From positions 1 through 64,000 of the forward strand of contig NW_027460393.1 of the NCBI RefSeq assembly GCF_050947875.1: a stretch of DNA of 64,000 nt, read 5' to 3'. Below the pieces are notes generated by a model. It worked only from the letters and a program-made list of their open reading frames with translations, made no database searches and was not told the DNA's origin. The position numbers and the translations under genes are program-made. The stretch comes from Dermacentor variabilis (Eukaryota; Arthropoda; Arachnida; Ixodida; Ixodidae). Position 1 is the first letter of the stretch. Each line of letters opens with the position of its first letter. This document shows, one piece after another, positions 10,189 through 22,720 of the stretch.

Positions 10189-12872
10189 TAACACGCGCTT
10201 TGCACAAATCCATGTGCGGATGTTAAAAAGAGCAGCATCGGCATGCTTTTCACGTCGTTTGGTAGAAATCCACACGCGCGTTCTGCCAAAAGCACCATTT
10301 GCATGCATATCGTGTGGTTTTGCAGAAAACTGCGTCCGCGTCTACCAAAAGATGCATGTGCATGCTAAAAACGCGTTTTGGCACAAATCCATGTGCGGGT
10401 GCTAAAAAGAGCAGCATCGGCATGCTTTTCACGTCGTTTGGTAGAAATCCACACGCGCGTTCTGCCAAAAGCACCATTTGCATGCCTATCGTGTGGTTTT
10501 GCAGAAAACTGCGTCCGCGTCTACCAAAAGATGCATGTGCATGCTAAAAACGCGTTTTGGCACAAATCCATGTGCGGATGTTAAAAAGAGCAGCATCGGC
10601 ATGCTTTTCACGTCGTTTGGTAGAAATCCACACGCGCGTTCTGCCAAAAGCACCATTTGCATGCCTATCGTGTGGTTTTGCAGAAAACTGCGTCCGCGTC
10701 TACCAAAAGATGCATGCGCATGCTTAAAACGCGTTTTGGCACAAATCCATGTGCGGATGTTAAAAAGAGCAGCATCGGCATGCTTTTCACGTCGTTTGGT
10801 AGAAATCCACACGCGCGTTCTGCCAAAAGCACCATTTGCATGCATATCGTGTGGTTTTGCAGAAAACTGCGTCCGCGTCTACCAAAAGATGCGTGTGCAT
10901 GCTAAAAACGCGTTTTGGCACAAATCCATGTGCGGGTGCTAAAAAGAGCAGCATCGGCATGCTTTTCACGTCGTTTGGTAGAAATCCACACGCGCGTTCT
11001 GCCAAAAGCACCATTTGCATGCCTATCGTGTGGTTTTGCAGAAAACTGCGTCCGCGTCTACCAAAAGATGCATGCGCATGCTTAAAACGCGTTTTGGCAC
11101 AAATCCATGTGCGGATGTTAAAAAGAGCAGCATCGGCATGCTTTTCACGTCGTTTGGTAGAAATCCACACGCGCGTTCTGCCAAAAGCACAATTTGCATG
11201 CATATCGTGTGGTTTTGCAGAAAACTGCGTCCGCGTCTACCAAAAGATGCATGTGCATGCTAAAAACGCGTTTTGGCACAAATCCATGTGCGGATGTTAA
11301 AAAGAGCAGCATCGGCATGCTTTTCACGTCGTTTGGTAGAAATCCACACGCGCGTTCTGCCAAAAGCACCATTTGCATGCATATCGTGTGGTTTTGCAGA
11401 AAACTGCGTCCGCGTCTACCAAAAGATGCATGTGCATGCTAAAAACGCGTTTTGGCACAAATCCATGTGCGGATGTTAAAAAGAGCAGCATCGGCATGCT
11501 TTTCACGTCGTTTGGTAGAAATCCACGCGCGCGTTCTGCCAAAAGCACCATTTGCATGCCTATCGTGTGGTTTTGCAGAAAACTGCGTCCGCGTCTACCA
11601 AAAGATGCATGCGCATGCTTAAAACGCGTTTTGGCACAAATCCATGTGCGGATGTTAAAAAGAGCAGCATCGGCATGCTTTTCACGTCGTTTGGTAGAAA
11701 TCCACACGCGCGTTCTGCCAAAAGCACCATTTGCATGCATATCGTGTGGTTTTGCAGAAAACTGCGTCCGCGTCTACCAAAAGATGCATGCGCATGCTTA
11801 AAACGCGCTTTGGCACAAATCCATGTGCGGATGTTAAAAAGAGCAGCATCGGCATGCTTTTCACGTCGTTTGGTAGAAATCCACACGCGCGTTCTGCCAA
11901 AAGCACCATTTGCATGCCTATCGTGTGGTTTTGCAGAAAACTGCGTCCGCGTCTACCAAAAGATGCATGCGCATGCTTAAAACGCGCTTTGGCACAAATC
12001 CATGTGCGGATGTTAAAAAGAGCAGCATCGGCATGCTTTTCACGTCGTTTGGTAGAAATCCACACGCGCGTTCTGCCAAAAGCACCATTTGCATGCCTAT
12101 CGTGTGGTTTTGCAGAAAACTGCGTCCGCGTCTACCAAAAGATGCATGTGCATGCTAAAAACGCGTTTTGGCACAAATCCATGTGCGGATGTTAAAAAGA
12201 GCAGCATCGGCATGCTTTTCACGTCGTTTGGTAGAAATCCACAGGCGCGTTCTGCCAAAAGCACCATTTGCATGCCTATCGTGTGGTTTTGCAGAAAACT
12301 GCGTCCGCGTCTACCAAAATATGCATGCGCATGCTTAAAACGCGCTTTGGCACAAATCCATGTGCGGATGTTAAAAAGAGCAGCATCGGCATGCTTTTCA
12401 CGTCGTTTGGTAGAAATCCACGCGCGCGTTCTGCCAAAAGCACCATTTGCATGCATATCGTGTGGTTTTGCAGAAAACTGCGTCCGCGTCTACCAAAAGA
12501 TGCATGCGCATGCTTAAAACGCGTTTTGGCACAAATCCATGTGCGGGTGCTAAAAAGAGCAGCATCGGCATGCTTTTCACGTCGTTTGGTAGAAATCCAC
12601 ACGCGCGTTCTGCCAAAAGCACCATTTGCATGCCTATCGTGTGGTTTTGCAGAAAACTGCGTCCGCGTCTACCAAAAGATGCATGTGCATGCTAAAAACG
12701 CGTTTTGGCACAAATCCATGTGCGGGTGCTAAAAAGAGCAGCATCGGCATGCTTTTCACGTCGTTTGGTAGAAATCCACACGCGCGTTCTGCCAAAAGCA
12801 CCATTTGCATGCCTATCGTGTGGTTTTGCAGAAAACTGCGTCCGCGTCTACCAAAAGATGCATGCGCATGCT
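10189..12872. repeat. Higher-order repeat family I, copy 3 (15 monomers, 2684 bp)
   Basis: Matches copy 2 monomer for monomer; markers are gatgcgtgtg at 10889, gcacaattt at 11187 and ccacaggcgcg near 12242. It is one base shorter because of a single G deletion near 10202 (cgctttgcacaaatcc). Confidence 0.9.
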
Positions 12873-15847
12873 TAACACGCGCTTTGGCACAAATCCATGT
12901 GCGGATGTTAAAAAGAGCAGCATCGGCATGCTTTTCACGTCGTTTGGTAGAAATCCACACGCGCGTTCTGCCAAAAGCACCATTTGCATGCATATCGTGT
13001 GGTTTTGCAGAAAACTGCGTCCGCGTCTACCAAAAGATGCATGTGCATGCTAAAAACGCGTTTTGGCACAAATCCATGTGCGGGTGCTAAAAAGAGCAGC
13101 ATCGGCATGCTTTTCACGTCGTTTGGTAGAAATCCACACGCGCGTTCTGCCAAAAGCACCATTTGCATGCCTATCGTGTGGTTTTGCAGAAAACTGCGTC
13201 CGCGTCTACCAAAAGATGCATGTGCATGCTAAAAACGCGTTTTGGCACAAATCCATGTGCGGATGTTAAAAAGAGCAGCATCGGCATGCTTTTCACGTCG
13301 TTTGGTAGAAATCCACACGCGCGTTCTGCCAAAAGCACCATTTGCATGCCTATCGTGTGGTTTTGCAGAAAACTGCGTCCGCGTCTACCAAAAGATGCAT
13401 GCGCATGCTTAAAACGCGTTTTGGCACAAATCCATGTGCGGATGTTAAAAAGAGCAGCATCGGCATGCTTTTCACGTCGTTTGGTAGAAATCCACACGCG
13501 CGTTCTGCCAAAAGCACCATTTGCATGCATATCGTGTGGTTTTGCAGAAAACTGCGTCCGCGTCTACCAAAAGATGCGTGTGCATGCTAAAAACGCGTTT
13601 TGGCACAAATCCATGTGCGGGTGCTAAAAAGAGCAGCATCGGCATGCTTTTCACGTCGTTTGGTAGAAATCCACACGCGCGTTCTGCCAAAAGCACCATT
13701 TGCATGCCTATCGTGTGGTTTTGCAGAAAACTGCGTCCGCGTCTACCAAAAGATGCATGCGCATGCTTAAAACGCGTTTTGGCACAAATCCATGTGCGGA
13801 TGTTAAAAAGAGCAGCATCGGCATGCTTTTCACGTCGTTTGGTAGAAATCCACACGCGCGTTCTGCCAAAAGCACAATTTGCATGCATATCGTGTGGTTT
13901 TGCAGAAAACTGCGTCCGCGTCTACCAAAAGATGCATGTGCATGCTAAAAACGCGTTTTGGCACAAATCCATGTGCGGATGTTAAAAAGAGCAGCATCGG
14001 CATGCTTTTCACGTCGTTTGGTAGAAATCCACACGCGCGTTCTGCCAAAAGCACCATTTGCATGCATATCGTGTGGTTTTGCAGAAAACTGCGTCCGCGT
14101 CTACCAAAAGATGCATGTGCATGCTAAAAACGCGTTTTGGCACAAATCCATGTGCGGATGTTAAAAAGAGCAGCATCGGCATGCTTTTCACGTCGTTTGG
14201 TAGAAATCCACGCGCGCGTTCTGCCAAAAGCACCATTTGCATGCCTATCGTGTGGTTTTGCAGAAAACTGCGTCCGCGTCTACCAAAAGATGCATGCGCA
14301 TGCTTAAAACGCGTTTTGGCACAAATCCATGTGCGGATGTTAAAAAGAGCAGCATCGGCATGCTTTTCACGTCGTTTGGTAGAAATCCACACGCGCGTTC
14401 TGCCAAAAGCACCATTTGCATGCATATCGTGTGGTTTTGCAGAAAACTGCGTCCGCGTCTACCAAAAGATGCATGCGCATGCTTAAAACGCGCTTTGGCA
14501 CAAATCCATGTGCGGATGTTAAAAAGAGCAGCATCGGCATGCTTTTCACGTCGTTTGGTAGAAATCCACACGCGCGTTCTGCCAAAAGCACCATTTGCAT
14601 GCCTATCGTGTGGTTTTGCAGAAAACTGCGTCCGCGTCTACCAAAAGATGCATGCGCATGCTTAAAACGCGCTTTGGCACAAATCCATGTGCGGATGTTA
14701 AAAAGAGCAGCATCGGCATGCTTTTCACGTCGTTTGGTAGAAATCCACACGCGCGTTCTGCCAAAAGCACCATTTGCATGCCTATCGTGTGGTTTTGCAG
14801 AAAACTGCGTCCGCGTCTACCAAAAGATGCATGTGCATGCTAAAAACGCGTTTTGGCACAAATCCATGTGCGGATGTTAAAAAGAGCAGCATCGGCATGC
14901 TTTTCACGTCGTTTGGTAGAAATCCACAGGCGCGTTCTGCCAAAAGCACCATTTGCATGCCTATCGTGTGGTTTTGCAGAAAACTGCGTCCGCGTCTACC
15001 AAAATATGCATGCGCATGCTTAAAACGCGCTTTGGCACAAATCCATGTGCGGATGTTAAAAAGAGCAGCATCGGCATGCTTTTCACGTCGTTTGGTAGAA
15101 ATCCACGCGCGCGTTCTGCCAAAAGCACCATTTGCATGCATATCGTGTGGTTTTGCAGAAAACTGCGTCCGCGTCTACCAAAAGATGCATGCGCATGCTT
15201 AAAACGCGTTTTGGCACAAATCCATGTGCGGGTGCTAAAAAGAGCAGCATCGGCATGCTTTTCACGTCGTTTGGTAGAAATCCACACGCGCGTTCTGCCA
15301 AAAGCACCATTTGCATGCCTATCGTGTGGTTTTGCAGAAAACTGCGTCCGCGTCTACCAAAAGATGTATGCGCATGCTTAAAACGCGCTTTGGCACAAAT
15401 CCATGTGCGGATGTTAAAAATAGCAGCATCGGCATGCTTTTCACGTCGTTTGGTAGAAATCCACACGCGCGTTCTGCCAAAAGCACCATTTGCATGCCTA
15501 TCGTGTGGTTTTGCAGAAAACTGCGTCCGCGTCTACCAAAAGATGCATGCGCATGCTTAAAACGCGTTTTGGCACAAATCCATGTGCGGATGTTAAAAAG
15601 AGCAGCATCGGCATGCTTTTCACGTCGTTTGGTAGAAATCCACACGCGCGTTCTGCCAAAAGCACCATTTGCATGCATATCGTGTGGTTTTGCAGAAAAC
15701 TGCGTCCGCGTCTACCAAAAGATGCATGTGCATGCTAAAAACGCGTTTTGGCACAAATCCATGTGCGGGTGCTAAAAAGAGCAGCATCGGCATGCTTTTC
15801 ACGTCGTTTGGTAGAAATCCACACGCGCGTTCTGCCAAAAGCACCAT
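12873..15847. repeat. Higher-order repeat family I, copy 4 (17-monomer type, diverging at its end)
   Basis: Markers are gatgcgtgtg at 13573, gcacaattt at 13872, ccacaggcgcg near 14927 and gatgtatgcg near 15364. It keeps the two extra monomers of copy 1 yet shares gcacaattt with copies 2 and 3, so it is a mosaic of the two variants. After about 15.7 kb the order no longer follows copy 1. Confidence 0.82.
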
Positions 15848-16921
15848 TTGCATGCATATCGTGTGGTTTTGCAGAAAACTGCGTCCGCGTCTACCAAAAG
15901 ATGCATGTGCATGCTAAAAACGCGTTTTGGCACAAATCCATGTGCGGGTGCTAAAAAGAGCAGCATCGGCATGCTTTTCACGTCGTTTGGTAGAAATCCA
16001 CACGCGCGTTCTGCCAAAAGCACCATTTGCATGCCTATCGTGTGGTTTTGCAGAAAACTGCGTCCGCGTCTACCAAAAGATGCATGCGCATGCTTAAAAC
16101 GCGTTTTGGCACAAATCCATGTGCGGATGTTAAAAAGAGCAGCATCGGCATGCTTTTCACGTCGTTTGGTAGAAATCCACACGCGCGTTCTGCCAAAAGC
16201 ACCATTTGCATGCATATCGTGTGGTTTTGCAGAAAACTGCGTCCGCGTCTACCAAAAGATGCATGTGCATGCTAAAAACGCGTTTTGGCACAAATCCATG
16301 TGCGGGTGCTAAAAAGAGCAGCATCGGCATGCTTTTCACGTCGTTTGGTAGAAATCCACACGCGCGTTCTGCCAAAAGCACCATTTGCATGCATATCGTG
16401 TGGTTTTGCAGAAAACTGCGTCCGCGTCTACCAAAAGATGCATGTGCATGCTAAAAACGCGTTTTGGCACAAATCCATGTGCGGATGTTAAAAAGAGCAG
16501 CATCGGCATGCTTTTCACGTCGTTTGGTAGAAATCCACACGCGCGTTCTGCCAAAAGCACCATTTGCATGCATATCGTGTGGTTTTGCAGAAAACTGCGT
16601 CCGCGTCTACCAAAAGATGCATGTGCATGCTAAAAACGCGTTTTGGCACAAATCCATGTGCGGATGTTAAAAAGAGCAGCATCGGCATGCTTTTCACGTC
16701 GTTTGGTAGAAATCCACACGCGCGTTCTGCCAAAAGTACCATTTGCATGCCTATCGTGTGGTTTTGCAGAAAACTGCGTCCGCGTCTACCAAAAGATGCA
16801 TGCGCATGCTTAAAACGCGCTTTGGCACAAATCCATGTGCGGATGTTAAAAAGAGCAGCATCGGCATGCTTTTCACGTCGTTTGGTAGAAATCCACACGC
16901 GCGTTCTGCCAAAAGCACCAT
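15848..16921. repeat. Mixed-order monomers between family I and the 5-mer duplication
   Basis: Six monomers of the left-array types (mostly cggatgtt). No internal duplication was recognised. One private substitution, aaaagtacc near 16736. Confidence 0.7.
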
Positions 16922-17816
16922 TTGCATGCCTATCGTGTGGTTTTGCAGAAAACTGCGTCCGCGTCTACCAAAAGATGCATGTGCATGCTAAAAACGCGTT
17001 TTGGCACAAATCCATGTGCGGATGTTAAAAAGAGCAGCATCGGCATGCTTTTCACGTCGTTTGGTAGAAATCCACACGCGCGTTCTGCCAAAAGCACCAT
17101 TTGCATGCCTATCGTGTGGTTTTGCAGAAAACTGCGTCCGCGTCTACCAAAATATGCATGCGCATGCTTAAAACGCGCTTTGGCACAAATCCATGTGCGG
17201 ATGTTAAAAAGAGCAGCATCGGCATGCTTTTCACGTCGTTTGGTAGAAATCCACGCGCGCGTTCTGCCAAAAGCACCATTTGCATGCATATCGTGTGGTT
17301 TTGCAGAAAACTGCGTCCGCGTCTACCAAAAGATGCATGCGCATGCTTAAAACGCGTTTTGGCACAAATCCATGTGCGGGTGCTAAAAAGAGCAGCATCG
17401 GCATGCTTTTCACGTCGTTTGGTAGAAATCCACACGCGCGTTCTGCCAAAAGCACCATTTGCATGCCTATCGTGTGGTTTTGCAGAAAACTGCGTCCGCG
17501 TCTACCAAAAGATGCATGCGCATGCTTAAAACGCGCTTTGGCACAAATCCATGTGCGGATGTTAAAAATAGCAGCATCGGCATGCTTTTCACGTCGTTTG
17601 GTAGAAATCCACACGCGCGTTCTGCCAAAAGCACCATTTGCATGCCTATCGTGTGGTTTTGCAGAAAACTGCGTCCGCGTCTACCAAAAGATGCATGTGC
17701 ATGCTAAAAACGCGTTTTGGCACAAATCCATGTGCGGATGTTAAAAAGAGCAGCATCGGCATGCTTTTCACGTCGTTTGGTAGAAATCCACACGCGCGTT
17801 CTGCCAAAAGCACCAT
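16922..17816. repeat. 5-monomer tandem duplication, copy 1 (895 bp)
   Basis: Contains the aaaatatgcatg monomer, then the taaaaatagc monomer (near 17568). The same order follows immediately, with the taaaaatagc variant at 18463, exactly 895 = 5 x 179 bases on. Both copies derive from monomers also found near 6362-7077 and 14774-15489. Confidence 0.85.
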
Positions 17817-18527
17817 TTGCATGCCTATCGTGTGGTTTTGCAGAAAACTGCGTCCGCGTCTACCAAAAGATGCATGTGCATGCTAAAAACGCGTTTTGGC
17901 ACAAATCCATGTGCGGATGTTAAAAAGAGCAGCATCGGCATGCTTTTCACGTCGTTTGGTAGAAATCCACACGCGCGTTCTGCCAAAAGCACCATTTGCA
18001 TGCCTATCGTGTGGTTTTGCAGAAAACTGCGTCCGCGTCTACCAAAATATGCATGCGCATGCTTAAAACGCGCTTTGGCACAAATCCATGTGCGGATGTT
18101 AAAAAGAGCAGCATCGGCATGCTTTTCACGTCGTTTGGTAGAAATCCACGCGCGCGTTCTGCCAAAAGCACCATTTGCATGCATATCGTGTGGTTTTGCA
18201 GAAAACTGCGTCCGCGTCTACCAAAAGATGCATGCGCATGCTTAAAACGCGTTTTGGCACAAATCCATGTGCGGGTGCTAAAAAGAGCAGCATCGGCATG
18301 CTTTTCACGTCGTTTGGTAGAAATCCACACGCGCGTTCTGCCAAAAGCACCATTTGCATGCCTATCGTGTGGTTTTGCAGAAAACTGCGTCCGCGTCTAC
18401 CAAAAGATGCATGCGCATGCTTAAAACGCGCTTTGGCACAAATCCATGTGCGGATGTTAAAAATAGCAGCATCGGCATGCTTTTCACGTCGTTTGGTAGA
18501 AATCCACACGCGCGTTCTGCCAAAAGC
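17817..18527. repeat. 5-monomer tandem duplication, copy 2 (truncated)
   Basis: Follows copy 1 directly and repeats its first four monomers, up to a 5-base insertion at about 18527-18531. There the order changes to that of 2066-4460. Confidence 0.8.
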
Positions 18528-18531
18528 AAAG
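18527..18531 (+). other. 5-bp insertion at a segment boundary
   Basis: The usual ccaaaagcacc reads ccaaaagcaaagcacc, a short direct duplication of caaag. It sits where the monomer order switches from the 5-mer duplication to the copy of 2066-4460, so it may mark a recombination junction. An assembly or read error is the alternative. Confidence 0.6.
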
Positions 18532-20690
18532 CACCATTTGCATGCATATCGTGTGGTTTTGCAGAAAACTGCGTCCGCGTCTACCAAAAGATGCATGTGC
18601 ATGCTAAAAACGCGTTTTGGCACAAATCCATGTGCGGATGTTAAAAAGAGCAGCATCGGCATGCTTTTCACGTCGTTTGGTAGAAATCCACACGCGCGTT
18701 CTGCCAAAGCACCATTTGCATGCATATCGTGTGGTTTTGCAGAAAACTGCGTCCGCGTCTACCAAAAGATGCATGTGCATGCTAAAAACGCGTTTTGGCA
18801 CAAATCCATGTGCGGATGTTAAAAAGAGCAGCATCGGCATGCTTTTCACGTCGTTTGGTAGAAATCCACGCGCGCGTTCTGCCAAAAGCACCATTTGCAT
18901 GCATATCGTGTGGTTTTGCAGAAAACTGCGTCCGCGTCTACCAAAAGATGCATGCGCATGCTTAAAACGCGTTTTGGCACAAATCCATGTGCGGGTGCTA
19001 AAAAGAGCAGCATCGGCATGCTTTTCACGTCGTTTGGTAGAAATCCACACGCGCGTTCTGCCGAAAGCACCATTTGCATGCATATCGTGTGGTTTTGCAG
19101 AAAACTGCGTCCGCGTCTACCAAAAGATGCATGTGCATGCTAAAACGCGTTTTGGCACAAATCCATGTGCGGATGTTAAAAAGAGCAGCATCGGCATGCT
19201 TTTCACGTCGTTTGGTAGAAATCCACACGCGCGTTCTGCCAAAAGCACCATTTGCATGCATATCGTGTGGTTTTGCAGAAAACTGCGTCCGCGTCTACCA
19301 AAAGATGCATGTGCATGCTAAAAACGCGTTTGGCACAAATCCATGTGCGGATGTTAAAAAGAGCAGCATCGGCATGCTTTTCACGTCGTTTGGTAGAAAT
19401 CCACGCGCGCGTTCTGCCAAAAGCACCATTTGCATGCATATCGTGTGGTTTTGCAGAAAACTGCGTCCGCGTCTACCAAAAGATGCATGCGCATGCTTAA
19501 AACGCGCTTTGGCACAAATCCATGTGCGGATGTTAAAAAGAGCAGCATCGGCATGCTTTTCACGTCGTTTGGTAGAAATCCACGCGCGCGTTCTGCCAAA
19601 AGCACCATTTGCATGCATATCGTGTGGTTTTGCAGAAAACTGCGTCCGCGTCTACCAAAAGATGCATGCGCATGCTTAAAACGCGTTTTGGCACAAATCC
19701 ATGTGCGGTGCTAAAAAGAGCAGCATCGGCATGCTTTTCACGTCGTTTGGTAGAAATCCACACGCGCGTTCTGCCAAAAGCACCATTTGCATGCATATCG
19801 TGTGGTTTTGCAGAAAACTGCGTCCGCGTCTACCAAAAGATGCATGTGCATGCTAAAAACGCGTTTTGGCACAAATCCATGTGCGGATGTTAAAAAGAGC
19901 AGCATCGCATGCTTTTCACGTCGTTTGGTAGAAATCCACACGCGCGTTCTGCCAAAAGCACCATTTGCATGCATATCGTGTGGTTTTGCAGAAAACTGCG
20001 TCCGCGTCTACCAAAAGATGCATGCGCATGCTAAAAACGCGTTTTGGCACAAATCCATGTGCGGATGTTAAAAAGAGCAGCATCGGCATGCTTTTCACGT
20101 CGTTTGGTAGAAATCCACGCGCGCGTTCTGCCAAAAGCACCATTTGCATGCCTATCGTGTGGTTTTGCAGAAAACTGCGTCCGCGTCTACCAAAAGATGC
20201 ATGCGCATGCTTAAAACGCACTTTGGCACAAATCCATGTGCGGATGTTAAAAAGAGCAGCATCGGCATGCTTTTCACGTCGTTTGGTAGAAATCCACACG
20301 CGCGTTCTGCCAAAAGCACCATTTGCATGCCTATCGTGTGGTTTTGCAGAAAACTGCGTCCGCGTCTACCAAAAGATGCATGCGCATGCTTAAAACGCGC
20401 TTTGGCACAAATCCATGTGCGGATGTTAAAAAGAGCAGCATCGGCATGCTTTTCACGTCGTTTGGTAGAAATCCACGCGCGCGTTCTGCCAAAAGCACCA
20501 TTTGCATGCATATCGTGTGGTTTTGCAGAAAACTGCGTCCGCGTCTACCAAAAGATGCATGCGCATGCTTAAAACGCGTTTTGGCACAAATCCATGTGCG
20601 GGTGCTAAAAAGAGCAGCATCGGCATGCTTTTCACGTCGTTTTGGTAGAAATCCACACGCGCGTTCTGCCAAAAGCACCATTTGCATGCC
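18528..20690. repeat. Second copy of the 2066-4460 segment, indel-rich
   Basis: Monomer order parallels 2066-4460, including ctgccgaaagc near 19061. One-base losses occur near 18706, 19144, 19330, 19708 and 19907, and a T gain near 20641. Nearly all are in runs of A, T or G. Either the copy is decaying or the consensus here is less accurate. Confidence 0.7.
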
Positions 20691-22720
20691 TATCGTGTGG
20701 TTTTGCAGAGAACTGCGTCCGCGTCTACCAAAAGATGCATGCGCATGCTTAAAACGCGTTTTGGCACAAATCCATGTGCGGGTGCTAAAAAGAGCAGCAT
20801 CGGCATGCTTTTCACGTCGTTTGGTAGAAATCCACACGCGCGTTCTGCCAAAAGCACCATTTGCATGCCTATCGTGTGGTTTTGCAGAAAACTGCGTCCG
20901 CGTCTACCAAAAGATGCATGCGCATGCTTAAAACGCGTTTTGGCACAAATCCATGTGCGGATGTTAAAAAGAGCAGCATCGGCATGCTTTTCACGTCGTT
21001 TGGTAGAAATCCACACGCGCGTTCTGCCAAAGCACCATTTGCATGCATATCGTGTGGTTTTGCAGAAAACTGCGTCCGCGTCTACCAAAAGATGCATGTG
21101 CATGCTAAAAACGCGTTTTGGCACAAATCCATGTGTGGATGTTAAAAAGAGCAGCATCGGCATGCTTTTCACGTCGTTTGGTAGAAATCCACGCGCGCGT
21201 TCTGCCAAAAGCACCATTTGCATGCCTATCGTGTGGTTTTGCAGAAAACTGCGTCCGCGTCTACCAAAAGATGCATGCGCATGCTTAAAACGCGCTTTGG
21301 CACAAATCCATGTGCGGATGTTAAAAAGAGCAGCATCGGCATGCTTTTCACGTCGTTTGGTAGAAATCCACGCGCGCGTTCTGCCAAAAGCACCATTTGC
21401 ATGCATATCGTGTGGTTTTGCAGAAAACTGCGTCCGCGTCTACCAAAAGATGCATGCGCATGCTTAAAACGCGTTTCGGCACAAATCCATGTGCGGGTGC
21501 TAAAAAGAGCAGCATCGGCATGCTTTTCACGTCGTTTGGTAGAAATCCACACGCGCGTTCTGCCAAAAGCACCATTTGCATGCCTATCGTGTGGTTTTGC
21601 AGAAAACTGCGTCCGCGTCTACCAAAAGATGCATGCGCATGCTTAAAACGCGCTTTGGCACAAATCCATGTGCGGATGTTAAAAAGAGCAGCATCGGCAT
21701 GCTTTTCACGTCGTTTGGTAGAAATCCACACGCGCGTTCTGCCAAAAGCACCATTTGCATGCATATCGTGTGGTTTTGCAGAAAAGTGCGTCCGCGTCTA
21801 CCAAAAGATGCATGTGCATGCTAAAAACGCGTTTTGGCACAAATCCATGTGCGGATGTTAAAAAGAGCAGCATCGGCATGCTTTTCACGTCGTTTGGTAG
21901 AAATCCACACGCGCGTTCTGCCAAAAGCACCATTTGCATGCATATCGTGTGGTTTTGCAGAAAACTGCGTCCGCGTCTACCAAAGATGCATGTGCATGCT
22001 AAAAACGCGTTTTGGCACAAATCCATGTGCGGATGTTAAAAAGAGCAGCATCGGCATGCTTTTCACGTCGTTTGGTAGAAATCCACGCGCACGTTCTGCC
22101 AAAAGCACCATTTGCATGCATATCGTGTGGTTTTGCAGAAAACTGCGTCCGCGTCTACCAAAAGATGCATGCGCATGCTTAAAACGCGTTTTGGCACAAA
22201 TCCATGTGCGGGTGCTAAAAAGAGCAGCATCGGCATGCTTTTCACGTCGTTTGGTAGAAATCCACACGCGCGTTCTGCCAAAAGCACCATTTGCATGCAT
22301 ATCGTGTGGTTTTGCAGAAAACTGCGTCCGCGTCTACCAAAAGATGCATGCGCATGCTAAAAACGCGTTTTGGCACAAATCCATGTGCGGATGTTAAAAA
22401 GAGCAGCATCGGCATGCTTTTCACGTCGTTTGGTAGAAATCCACGCGCGCGTTCTGCAAAAGCACCATTTGCATGCATATCGTGTGGTTTTGCAGAAAAC
22501 TGCGTCCGCGTCTACCAAAAGATGCATGCGCATGCTTAAAACGCGTTTTGGCACAAATCCATGTGCGGGTGCTAAAAAGAGCAGCATCGGCATGCTTTTC
22601 ACGTCGTTTGGTAGAAATCCACACGCGCGTTCTGCCAAAAGCACCATTTGCATGCCTATCGTGTGGTTTTGCAGAAAACTGCGTCCGCGTCTACCAAAAG
22701 ATGCATGCGCATGCTTAAAA
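20691..22720. repeat. Mixed-order monomers before the 11-mer HOR
   Basis: About 11 monomers with scattered single-base changes and deletions (near 21030, 21984 and 22457). The cgcactttgg variant at 20217 recurs at 22721 (14 monomers minus 2 bases), where the 11-mer HOR begins. No gene or unique sequence. Confidence 0.7.
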
